Of a stretch of 38,250 bases of DNA, positions 31,834 through 38,250 are shown piece by piece (position 1 is the first letter of the stretch; each line of letters begins with the position of its first letter). Below the pieces are notes generated by a model. That model was not told the DNA's origin. It was given only the letters and a program-made list of their open reading frames with translations, and made no database searches. Source of the DNA: Pirellulaceae bacterium. GTDB taxonomy: Bacteria; Planctomycetota; Planctomycetia; Pirellulales; Pirellulaceae. Position numbers and translations under genes: made by a program. Location of the stretch: NCBI GenBank assembly GCA_016784735.1, contig JADHUC010000085.1:1-38250 (forward strand), written 5' to 3'.

Positions 31834-32466
31834 ATGAAACGTCTTCTTCTACTTCTGTGCCTGATTGGAGAATCCTGTTTCGCTGACGAGATTCCTGTTT
31901 CGTCCAGCGAACTTGTCGGCTGGCTGGAGTTTGACAAGCCAGCAGTTACGCTGCAATGCGAAGTCACGAAACCCAAGAAAGGGGACGATTACGGCGAATG
32001 GGTGTGGGCGTACAGCAACGATAGGCACACTCACCACTCCTACCGTATTGTGTTGATTGAGGGAAACGTATTGTTCAAAGGGCATCAAAAGGAAGCAGAA
32101 AGACACCTTGAGGAAGCGGCAAACAAGGAAGCCGTAGGGGATTCCAAGAGACCAAGTTGGGAGATGGGATCCGCCGTTCACACAAGGCCAGATGGCAGAA
32201 AGGTGTTCTTCGGGGTCATGCGTTTTCGCCGGACATATGTGGGCGGGTTCGGGTTCACGTCACTGTGCAACAGCAAGTACGATCTACTCATCGACCATAG
32301 GTGTGACGCAAAACCGCCCGATTATTATCCGGCAGAGCCTAAAAAGGCGCTAACTGATGTATTTGAGCGTATCGAGTTGGCGGTTCTGAAGTATGTAGAA
32401 GAGCATGGCGAGGAACTTGACCCCAGTCCTACAAGACGCCCCAAGACCAACCTTGACCAACCCTAA
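31834..32466 (+). CDS. Secreted protein of unknown function
   Basis: 210 residues, ATG at 31834. Signal peptide 1-17 (RLLLLLCLIGESCFA). The mature part is polar with WVWAYSNDRHTHHSYRIVLI and FGVMRFRRTYVGGFGFT; no family recognised. The C-terminal PKTNLDQP is encoded by the array's junction repeat, and its 3' end overlaps a TTG start of the next module by 14 bases. Confidence 0.65.
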   Translation: MKRLLLLLCLIGESCFADEIPVSSSELVGWLEFDKPAVTLQCEVTKPKKGDDYGEWVWAYSNDRHTHHSYRIVLIEGNVLFKGHQKEAERHLEEAANKEAVGDSKRPSWEMGSAVHTRPDGRKVFFGVMRFRRTYVGGFGFTSLCNSKYDLLIDHRCDAKPPDYYPAEPKKALTDVFERIELAVLKYVEEHGEELDPSPTRRPKTNLDQP

Positions 32467-32764
32467 CCCCACCGCCCGCCGCCGATTTCGTTTCAGCCTG
32501 CGGACGCTAATGGCGTTGGTGGTGTTGTTGAGCGTTGGCTTGGGGTGGTTTGGATGGAAATTCAGAGAGGTTGAGAGGCGGACCATCCGACGACAAGCAA
32601 CATCGTCCCGAGCGTCCATCTTGGCCGAACCAGTCGTAAGCGGCGGGTGTTCATCGCTAGATCCCCTCCAAGCCATTTACCGTACCACCTTGGCGAAGCT
32701 GGGCCAATACTCGGGTGATTTGTCGGGATATTTTCTTTCGTCGAAGGGGCGAAAAATGGTATGA
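32453..32764 (+). pseudogene. MTNP-type module interrupted by a duplicated segment
   Basis: A TTG at 32453 begins MTNPNPTARRRFRFSLRT and the usual helix (LVVLLSVGLGWFGWKF), then after FREVERR at about 32578 the sequence switches to a copy of the non-coding and 5' region at 31589-31776. The frame runs to 32764 only by chance. Intact relatives continue with ERQRRAVEAI and LRRs, so this is a broken LRR-type gene. Confidence 0.65.
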
Positions 32765-32766
32765 TG
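32579..32766. repeat. Duplicate of 31589-31776 (5' part of a membrane gene plus its divergent promoter)
   Basis: About 188 bases match 31589-31776 closely, including the start region of the two-helix gene (minus) and the segment before the plus-strand gene at 31834. The copy stands in the same position relative to the LRR gene at 32787, so it probably supplies that gene's promoter. Confidence 0.7.
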
Positions 32767-32786
32767 ATGTCCGGGGATCGCTTGCC

Positions 32787-33689
32787 ATGCCCGAATCCAG
32801 ACCCAAACGCCGATGGTACCACATCACGCCGGATCGGCTCATCATGGGTCTGCTTGCCGTTGAAGGTTTCCTACTCCTGTCCGAGTGGTTCCGTTGGTTT
32901 GCCTTCAATGAGAAGAAGGGCTGGACGGTGCTGATTGCCATGGCAGCCGTGTGCTTGGTTGTTGTCGTGATGTTGGTTTGGCTCGCCGCTAGTCTTCTCT
33001 TCCGGTGGCGGTTTCAATTCAGCCTCCGGTCACTTGCGGTGCTGATCGTGGCCGTCGCTGTTCCTTGCTGTTGGCTCACCGTGAAGATGCGACAGGCTGA
33101 GAGGCAGAGGAGGGCTGTGGAGGCGATTGACAAGGCGGGGGCATGGATTCGATACGATTGCCAATTCGACGGATCTGGCAAATTCATGCGGCGGCAGGAG
33201 CCGCCCGGTCCAGCTTGGCTGAGGAAGCTGCTAGGTAAAGATTTCTTTGCGGATGTCATTTTCGTATTGGCTTCCTGCACGCACGTTACGGATGCCGAGC
33301 TACAACAACTCAAGGTACTGACAAAACTCCGCATGCTGAATGTGAACGAGACGCAAGTGACAGACGACGGGGTGAAACATCTCAAGGCACTGACAGACCT
33401 CAGTAGCCTGGGTTTCTATAACACGCAACTCACGGATGCTGGTTTGGAGCATCTCAAAGGGCTGACAAAACTCAAGCGACTGGGCCTCCAACGTACACAT
33501 GTCACGGAGGAAGGCATCAAGGAGCTTCGGCAGGCTCTCCCGAGTTGCGCAATATACTGGGACGAGGGCCGAAATGTAGACCTGTGGGGGCTGTTGCCAC
33601 CGGAGGTTAGTGCGTCCCTCTTTTCGTTCGTCCAGCGAAAAATCGAGCAACCTGTCACCACCCCCAAGACCAACCTTGACCAAAACTAA
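32787..33689 (+). CDS. Membrane-anchored LRR protein, MPES type
   Basis: 300 residues, ATG at 32787. N-terminal MPESRPKRRWYHITPDRLI leads into a helix (GLLAVEGFLLLSEWFRWF), a second (VLIAMAAVCLVVVVMLVWLA) and a third next to FQFSLRSLAVLIVAVAVPCC. A short linker (PPGPAWLRKLLGKDFFADV) is followed by three 24-residue LRRs (LTKLRMLNVNETQVTDDG pattern) and the cap EEGIKELRQALPSC. The tail to 300 is unique. Similar proteins in this array share modules but differ in LRR number. Binding partner unknown. Confidence 0.75.
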   Translation: MPESRPKRRWYHITPDRLIMGLLAVEGFLLLSEWFRWFAFNEKKGWTVLIAMAAVCLVVVVMLVWLAASLLFRWRFQFSLRSLAVLIVAVAVPCCWLTVKMRQAERQRRAVEAIDKAGAWIRYDCQFDGSGKFMRRQEPPGPAWLRKLLGKDFFADVIFVLASCTHVTDAELQQLKVLTKLRMLNVNETQVTDDGVKHLKALTDLSSLGFYNTQLTDAGLEHLKGLTKLKRLGLQRTHVTEEGIKELRQALPSCAIYWDEGRNVDLWGLLPPEVSASLFSFVQRKIEQPVTTPKTNLDQN

Positions 33690-33801
33690 CCCCACCAAAC
33701 GCCGAAAATTTCGTTTCAGCCTGCGGACGCTGATGGCGGTGATCGTGTTGTTGGGTGTGGGGTTGGGGTGGTTTGGATGGAAGCTGAGAGAGGAAGACTA
33801 A
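33676..33801 (+). pseudogene. MTNP mini-module without LRRs
   Basis: 41 residues from a TTG at 33676 (overlapping the previous stop): MTKTNPTKRRKFRFSLRT, one helix (VIVLLGVGLGWFGWK), then LREED and a stop. Intact relatives go on with ERQRRAVEAI and LRRs. It is either a remnant or a small membrane peptide; the next gene starts two bases after its stop, so it may serve in translational coupling. Confidence 0.5.
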
Positions 33802-33803
33802 CC

Positions 33804-34730
33804 GTGCCCGAGTCCAGACCCAAACGCCGATGGTACCACATCACGCCAGATCGGCTGATCGTGGGTCTACTTGCCGTCGAGGGTTTCCTATTCCTGTCCG
33901 AGTGGTTCCAGTGGTTTGCCTTCAATGAGAAGAAGGGCTGGACGGTGCTGATCGCCGTGGCAGCCGTGTGCTTGGTCGTGGCCGTGATGCTGCTATGGTT
34001 GGTCGTCAGTCTTCTCTTTCGCTGGTGGTTTCAATTCAGTCTCCGGTCACTTGTGGTGCTGGTCGTTGCCGTTGCGATTCCGTGTTGTTGGCTTACCGTT
34101 AAGATGCGAGAGGCTGAGAAGCAGCGAAGGGCGGTGGAGGCGATTGACAAGGCGGGGGCATGCATTGGATACGATTACGACTTGGACGAATCTGCCCAGT
34201 TCATATACGAGTTGGACGAATCTGGCAAATTCTGGCGGGTGCAGGAGCCGCCCGGCCCAGCATGGCTTAGGGGACTGGTTGGTGAGGATTTCTTTGCGAA
34301 CGTGGTTGTCATCTGTTTCAACCCGTGGCAAGAACCCAATACCTTCAACTTTGGGGATCAAGACTTGCAGCTTCTCATTGGCATGCCGGACTTACGAACA
34401 CTGGAACTCAAATATACGGGTGTGTCGAATATTGGGCTAATGCATCTCAGTGACATGACCAACCTCACCTGTCTGAACCTGTGCAGGACGCAAATCACGG
34501 ATGCTGGTATCGAACATGTCAGAGAATTGGCTAACCTTGAAATGCTGAATCTTTATAGCACGCAACTCACCGATGTTGGTTTGGAGCATCTGAAAGGACT
34601 GACAAACCTCAAAAAGCTGGTCCTTTCTGAAACAAGGGTCACACATGAAGGCATCGAACAACTTCGCAAAGCCCTTCCAAACTGTGAAATAGCCTGGGAA
34701 GAGGAGACCACCCAACGTCCAACGAATTGA
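33804..34730 (+). CDS. Membrane-anchored LRR protein, MPES type
   Basis: 308 residues from a GTG at 33804, two bases after the mini-module. MPES-type N-terminus and three helices as in 32787 (VLIAVAAVCLVVAVMLLWLV). The linker contains a short internal duplication (DLDESAQFIYELDESGKF). Four LRRs follow (LRTLELKYTGVSNIGLMHL onwards), ending in HEGIEQLRKALPNCEIAW. The seven-base gap to the next ATG suggests coupled translation. Confidence 0.75.
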   Translation: MPESRPKRRWYHITPDRLIVGLLAVEGFLFLSEWFQWFAFNEKKGWTVLIAVAAVCLVVAVMLLWLVVSLLFRWWFQFSLRSLVVLVVAVAIPCCWLTVKMREAEKQRRAVEAIDKAGACIGYDYDLDESAQFIYELDESGKFWRVQEPPGPAWLRGLVGEDFFANVVVICFNPWQEPNTFNFGDQDLQLLIGMPDLRTLELKYTGVSNIGLMHLSDMTNLTCLNLCRTQITDAGIEHVRELANLEMLNLYSTQLTDVGLEHLKGLTNLKKLVLSETRVTHEGIEQLRKALPNCEIAWEEETTQRPTN

Positions 34731-34736
34731 GAACCA

Positions 34737-35243
34737 ATGACTAACCCCACTCCCAAACGCCGACGATTTCGTTTCAGCCTGCGCACGCTGATGGCGGTGA
34801 TGGTGTTGTTGGGGGTGGGGTTTGGGTGGTTTGGATGGAAGTTGAGAGAGGCTGAGAGGCAGCGAAGGGCTGTGGAGGCGATAAGGAAGGCGGGGGGATT
34901 GGTCATGTACGATTACGAGTTTGACGAGTCTGGAACGCCCATATGGGAGCGGAAACGGCGGGCAGGGCCGAGGAAGCTGCTTGGTGAAGGTTTCTTTGCA
35001 GATGTCGTTGTCGTATCGCTTGATGAACGCACAGAAGATTGCGATGTGGTTCTAGAGCACGTTAAGGGATTGACAAACCTCGAATCCCTGCATCTGTGCG
35101 GCACGCAAATCACAGATCGTGGTCTGGACAATCTCAAGGGGCTGACAAATCTCGAATTCCTTGACCTTGTTGGTACGCAAGTCACAAGCGAAGGCATCGA
35201 GGAACTTCGAAAGGCCGTCCCGAATTGTGAAATAAGGCATTGA
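34737..35243 (+). CDS. Short LRR protein, MTNP type
   Basis: 168 residues, ATG at 34737. MTNPTPKRRRFRFSLRT and one helix (VMVLLGVGFGWFGWKL), then ERQRRAVEAIRKAGG, linker LLGEGFFADVVVV, two LRRs (LTNLESLHLCGTQITDRG) and the cap SEGIEELRKAVPNCEI. It is the intact form of the MTNP module seen truncated elsewhere in the array, so it shows what the fragments came from. Confidence 0.72.
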   Translation: MTNPTPKRRRFRFSLRTLMAVMVLLGVGFGWFGWKLREAERQRRAVEAIRKAGGLVMYDYEFDESGTPIWERKRRAGPRKLLGEGFFADVVVVSLDERTEDCDVVLEHVKGLTNLESLHLCGTQITDRGLDNLKGLTNLEFLDLVGTQVTSEGIEELRKAVPNCEIRH

Positions 35244-35273
35244 AGAACCCCCCACCAACCCCCAAGACCAACC

Positions 35274-35402
35274 TTGACCAACCCTAACCCCACCACCAAA
35301 CGCCGACGATTTCGTTTCAGCCTGCGGACGCTTATGGCGGTGATCGTGTTGTTGGGTGTGGGGTTGGGGTGGTTTGGATGGAAGTTGAGAGAGGAAGACT
35401 AA
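35274..35402 (+). pseudogene. MTNP mini-module without LRRs
   Basis: 42 residues from a TTG at 35274, nearly identical to the mini-module at 33676 and ending in the same LREED stop. A GTG two bases on begins an MPES N-terminus (35405-35476) that is cut after about 24 codons and joined to a different gene's start region. Confidence 0.5.
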
Positions 35403-35476
35403 CCGTGCCCGAGTCCAGACCCAAACGCCGTTGGTATCACCTCTCGCCGGATCGGCTGATCGTAGGAGTGCATTCA

Positions 35477-36025
35477 ATGAAGATGTATCCCGCCTTGTTA
35501 CTGTGCCTGTGCTGCTCCCTCTGCCACGGCTCAGAATTCCCCTTCTCTTTGAAGTTCAAAGTATCACGTTCCGACTTGGTGTTCGTCGGCACGGTGACCA
35601 AGATTCAACTTCATGAGATCAGCCGAACGTCAGGGAGTTCATTCAAGACTCAGAGGGTTACGATTCAGGTGAAGCCATCGGAGCAAATAAAGGGCAAATG
35701 TCCCCCATCACTTACATTCACATGTCGATCTGTATCATTCATTGAAGGCCACATCATACACGGCAGGACCGCAGGTTTCGACAGCTATGGGATTCGGGCT
35801 GGCCAGGAGTACATCTGCTATTTGCGCACGACAGACACCGGCTACGTCATCACAAGCAACACGAACCAGTTCATGGAACGGATTGATCGCAAAAAATCTA
35901 CCGCTCGTGACATTGGGCAGACTTCGAAGACTGTGCCCCTCAAAGCCAAACTTTCTCAACTCAGGCAGATTGCAGCAGAGCCCACGGGAAAGCCCCCTAA
36001 CAACAACCCCCAAAACCAACCTTGA
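35477..36025 (+). CDS. Secreted protein with an NTR/TIMP-like pattern
   Basis: 182 residues from the ATG at 35477 with AGGAG nine bases upstream. Signal peptide 1-18 (ALLLCLCCSLCHGS). The mature part shows SRSDLVFVGTVTKIQL, KPSEQIKGKCPPSLTFTC and GQEYICYL, resembling bacterial netrin/TIMP-like beta-barrel domains; that is a pattern match, not proof. The upstream frame adds a broken MPES N-terminus, so a chimeric longer product from the GTG at 35405 is possible. The tail overlaps the junction repeat. Confidence 0.6.
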   Translation: MKMYPALLLCLCCSLCHGSEFPFSLKFKVSRSDLVFVGTVTKIQLHEISRTSGSSFKTQRVTIQVKPSEQIKGKCPPSLTFTCRSVSFIEGHIIHGRTAGFDSYGIRAGQEYICYLRTTDTGYVITSNTNQFMERIDRKKSTARDIGQTSKTVPLKAKLSQLRQIAAEPTGKPPNNNPQNQP

Positions 36026-36135
36026 CCAACCCTAGCCCCACTCCCAAACGCCGGAGATTTCGTTTCAGCCTGCGGACGCTAATTGCGGTGGTCGTGTTGT
36101 TGAGCTTGCCGTTGGGGTGGATGGGGATACGCTAG
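36022..36135 (+). pseudogene. MTNP mini-module without LRRs
   Basis: 37 residues from a TTG at 36022: MTNPSPTPKRRRFRFSLRT, one helix (LIAVVVLLSLPLGWMG), then IR and stop. Third such truncated module; sequence has diverged more than the other two. Confidence 0.45.
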
Positions 36136-36163
36136 GACAATACATCAACATCGGAGGCCCACC

Positions 36164-36661
36164 ATGTTTCGTTATTCGATGCGGACGCTGTTGATGGTTG
36201 TGTTGGTGCTGGCCTTGTTCTCTGCTGCTCTGGGAAACCCGACTGATTCTTGGCGGCGGGTCACCATTACGCTTACTGTCGTCGTGGTGTTCATTGCCAC
36301 ACTACTGGCCGTTGTGAACCGCTCAGGTAGGACGTTCCCCTTGGGTTTTGCGATGGCGGGGTGGCTGTATTTCTTGCTGACTTTCAATAGCACATTTCGG
36401 GATCTGCGGCCCCTGTTGCTTACTGATCCAATCGTCGAGAGGTGTGCGGCGGTACTCCATGTGGATCTCAGAGAACCTGTGTCGCCCCCCGATCCATTTG
36501 ACGCTTCTCTGAAAGATCATCCATGGTACAAAATGTGTTACTTTGGAGACATCGGCCATTGCCTCTGGACGCTGATCCTCGCAACCATCGGTGGTCTGGC
36601 CGCAATTTGGCTTCAACGCCCAACCTCCAACAAATCAAGAACCCGTGACCAACCCCACTAA
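36164..36661 (+). CDS. Membrane protein of unknown function
   Basis: 165 residues, ATG at 36164. MFRYSMRTLLMVVLVLALF is a variant of the array's helix; two or three more helices follow (ITLTVVVVFIATLLAVV; AMAGWLYFLLTF; CLWTLILATIGGLAAIWL). A polar external part holds two cysteines (VERCAAVL, MCYFGDIGHC). Its 3' end overlaps the next LRR gene by 17 bases. No family recognised. Confidence 0.6.
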   Translation: MFRYSMRTLLMVVLVLALFSAALGNPTDSWRRVTITLTVVVVFIATLLAVVNRSGRTFPLGFAMAGWLYFLLTFNSTFRDLRPLLLTDPIVERCAAVLHVDLREPVSPPDPFDASLKDHPWYKMCYFGDIGHCLWTLILATIGGLAAIWLQRPTSNKSRTRDQPH

Positions 36662-37727
36662 ACGCCGATGGGATCACCTCTCGCCGGATCGGCTAATCAT
36701 TGTCCTCCTGATCGTCCAGGGTTTCCTGTTCCTGTCCGAGCGGTTCCAGTGGTTTGCTTTCAATGAGAAGAAGGGCTGGACGGTGCTGATCGCCGTAGCA
36801 GCCGTGTGCTTGCTTGTTGTCGTGATGGTGCTTTGGTTGGTCGTGAGCTTGCTGTTTCGGTGGCGGTTTCAATTCAGTCTCCGGTCACTTGGATTGCTGG
36901 TTGTTGCGGTTGCCATACCGTGCTGTTGGCTTACCGTGAAGATGCGGGAAGCTGAGAGGCAGAGGAAGGCTGTGGAGGCGATAAGGAAGGCGGGGGGATA
37001 CTTGTTCTACGATTATGAATTGGCCCGGCAGGAACCGCCCGGTACAGCATGGGTGAGGGGGCTGGCTGCTGAAGACTTCTTTGCGAATGTCGTTCACGTA
37101 AGGTATCTCCACCGTAGCCGTCGTATGGAAATTGACGATGCCGTTCTATTAGAGCATATCAAGGCACTGACGAAACTCGAACGGTTGGACGTTTACGGCA
37201 CTGAAATCACGGACGCCGGACTCGAACATCTCAGCGGTCTGGGAAGACTCAGATCGCTGGATGTTTCCAGCACGCAAATCACGGACGCCGGACTCGAACA
37301 TCTCAGCGGACTGACACTCACGAACTTGTGGCTCAACGACACGCAAGTCACGGATGGTGGATTGCATCATCTCAAGGGTCTGACAGGACTCGAAAGACTG
37401 TGGTTTTCAGGTACGCAACTCAGGGATACAGGGCTGGAAAACGTTAAGCCGTTGACACGATTGAGATCGCTGGGGCTTCCCGACACGCATGTCACGGATG
37501 CTGGACTGGATCATCTCAAGGGACTGACAAACCTAGTATGTCTGGACCTCTCTGGCACGCATGTCACGGACGCTGGACTCGAATGTCTTAGTGCGCTGAC
37601 AAAGCTAAAGGTGCTGTATCTAGATGGCACGCACGTCACATCCCAAGGCATCAAGGAGCTTCAAGAGGCCCTCCCAAACTGTCGGATAGACTGGAGCCCC
37701 CCTAACAACCCCCAAGACCACCCATGA
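36645..37727 (+). CDS. Membrane-anchored LRR protein with seven repeats, hybrid N-terminus
   Basis: 360 residues from a GTG at 36645. The first residues are MTNPTKRR, joined directly to the MPES-type RRWDHLSPDRLI, so the N-terminus is a hybrid of the two module types. Three helices follow (VLIAVAAVCLLVVVMVLWLV), the linker PPGTAWVRGLAAEDFFANVV, then seven LRRs of about 24 residues (LTKLERLDVYGTEITDAG pattern) and the cap SQGIKELQEALPNCRIDW. It has the longest LRR series in the window, and it overlaps the previous gene. Confidence 0.77.
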   Translation: MTNPTKRRWDHLSPDRLIIVLLIVQGFLFLSERFQWFAFNEKKGWTVLIAVAAVCLLVVVMVLWLVVSLLFRWRFQFSLRSLGLLVVAVAIPCCWLTVKMREAERQRKAVEAIRKAGGYLFYDYELARQEPPGTAWVRGLAAEDFFANVVHVRYLHRSRRMEIDDAVLLEHIKALTKLERLDVYGTEITDAGLEHLSGLGRLRSLDVSSTQITDAGLEHLSGLTLTNLWLNDTQVTDGGLHHLKGLTGLERLWFSGTQLRDTGLENVKPLTRLRSLGLPDTHVTDAGLDHLKGLTNLVCLDLSGTHVTDAGLECLSALTKLKVLYLDGTHVTSQGIKELQEALPNCRIDWSPPNNPQDHP

Positions 37728-37801
37728 CCAACCCTAACCCCACCAACCGCCGTCTCCCTACGCTGGGCCTGAATTCACGCAGTTTTGGTCCGTACCCTTG
37801 A
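37724..37801 (+). pseudogene. MTNP start fragment at the end of the array
   Basis: 25 residues from an ATG at 37724: MTNPNPTNRRLPTLGLNS, then stop. Only the first ten residues match the module, the helix is missing. It marks where the array stops matching. Confidence 0.5.
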
Positions 37802-38250
37802 ATGCATTGTACCATCCAGACCCCACACCAAGACTCCGACCTTGCCGCCAAAACCGCTCCGACCTCGGGCCTCCCGAGGCTAAGCTCACCCAAGGGGTAC
37901 CGCTTTGAAAACGAGCTTGTCGGAGGTACCGGTGCAGAGAGGGGTAGAGGGCAATGCATCACTCAGGCGCAAATAATGCCTTCCCCCACGTTGTCGTGTC
38001 TCTCTTGGCTCCGTCAAATGGGTCGTTTTTTGGAGGATGAACAAGTCTCTTGACGGATAAGCACACGTCAACGTGCCCCTGAACAGGGACATACGAGTTC
38101 TTGTCTTCCTGTTCGTAACGGGAATGAAAAAGGATACCACGATGCGCACGAGAATGGGGGCCAGCCGGGAATTTGAAAGAGCATTCAAATGGAGCCAATC
38201 GAGCCCCTTCCGCCTTCGCCTTCGCATCGGCCCTCGCCCTGCGTTTCATG
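37802..38250. other. Right-end stretch without a supported gene
   Basis: 449 bases. Open frames on both strands lack ribosome sites and family-like sequence. No palindrome with a T-run or repeat matching the array was found. Confidence 0.45.

Larger units (their letters stand above)
32439..37735 (+). repeat. Array junction repeat, five copies
   Basis: The sequence CCCAAGACCAACCTTGACCA (or near matches) occurs at about 32439, 33661, 35259, 36007 and 37709. In each place it holds the end of one gene and a TTG or ATG start for the next (MTNP...). Positions 34737 and 36645 carry diverged versions. The repeat may be the recombination point that shuffles modules. Confidence 0.7.

Noticed and set aside
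37150..37660. Possible CRISPR array in the repeated DNA of the LRR gene
   Set aside because: The repeats are in frame, 72 bases (24 codons) long and code for LRR units; there are no spacers.
37959..38249. Minus-strand frame with a Lys/Arg-rich start at the right edge
   Set aside because: No ribosome site, no domain-like sequence, and cut by the window; not supported.

Overview
The window looks like a chromosomal segment of a planctomycete, probably of the Pirellula/Rhodopirellula type. The grounds are a DUF1559 protein with a type IV pilin-like N-terminus, two Tat-targeted Gfo/Idh/MocA proteins, secreted terpenoid-cyclase-like (alpha/alpha toroid) proteins, many weakly spaced GTG/TTG starts, small membrane-anchored proteins with the 'RFSLRTLM' N-terminal helix, 24-residue leucine-rich repeats, and short palindromic repeat pairs between genes. 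No rRNA, tRNA, CRISPR array, transposase or integrase was found.

Layout. (1) 1-5000: a secreted unknown protein and an MttB-family methyltransferase without pyrrolysine on the minus strand, divergent from a Tat-exported Gfo/Idh/MocA protein. (2) 4800-5260: a scar holding the 3' end of an unknown gene (minus) next to an ArsR operator and a truncated arsR 5' end (plus). (3) 5260-7960: a small membrane protein, a toroid-fold secreted protein and a transglutaminase-like protein. (4) 8137-23375: a metalloid/thiol island, almost all on the plus strand. It starts with two paralogous exported thioredoxin-fold proteins with CGPGGC-type tails and a MacB/LolCD-type ABC exporter. An ArsR with C-terminal cysteines, a minus-strand mntP, an arsR-acr3 arsenite efflux pair and a third arsR with an ArsP_1 permease and a small thioredoxin follow. 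It ends with a Tat-exported flavin reductase, a DGC zinc-binding protein, a double ArsF, a single ArsF, ArsG, a TPR protein with a Cys-rich tail and a NapH-like 4Fe-4S membrane protein. (5) 23450-29910: ordinary planctomycete genes (DUF1559, squalene-cyclase-like, Gfo/Idh/MocA, SGNH-TPR protein). (6) 30000-37800: small secreted/basic proteins, then a rapidly rearranging array of short membrane proteins and LRR proteins sharing interchangeable N-terminal modules, with several truncated, frameshifted or chimeric copies.

How the genes may work together. ACR3 would export arsenite and ArsP_1/ArsG organic arsenicals. ArsF (with an ArsE-like small thioredoxin) is linked by its family to anaerobic nitroreduction of aromatic arsenicals. 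The 4Fe-4S membrane protein and exported flavin reductase could supply electrons across the membrane. The exported Cys-tailed proteins could bind a soft metal or metalloid outside the cytoplasm. The last two statements are inference from gene order and cysteine pattern. The most unusual parts are the Cys-tailed exporter cassette, the ArsF/ArsG cluster with its own redox partners, the arsR scar, and the module-shuffling LRR array.
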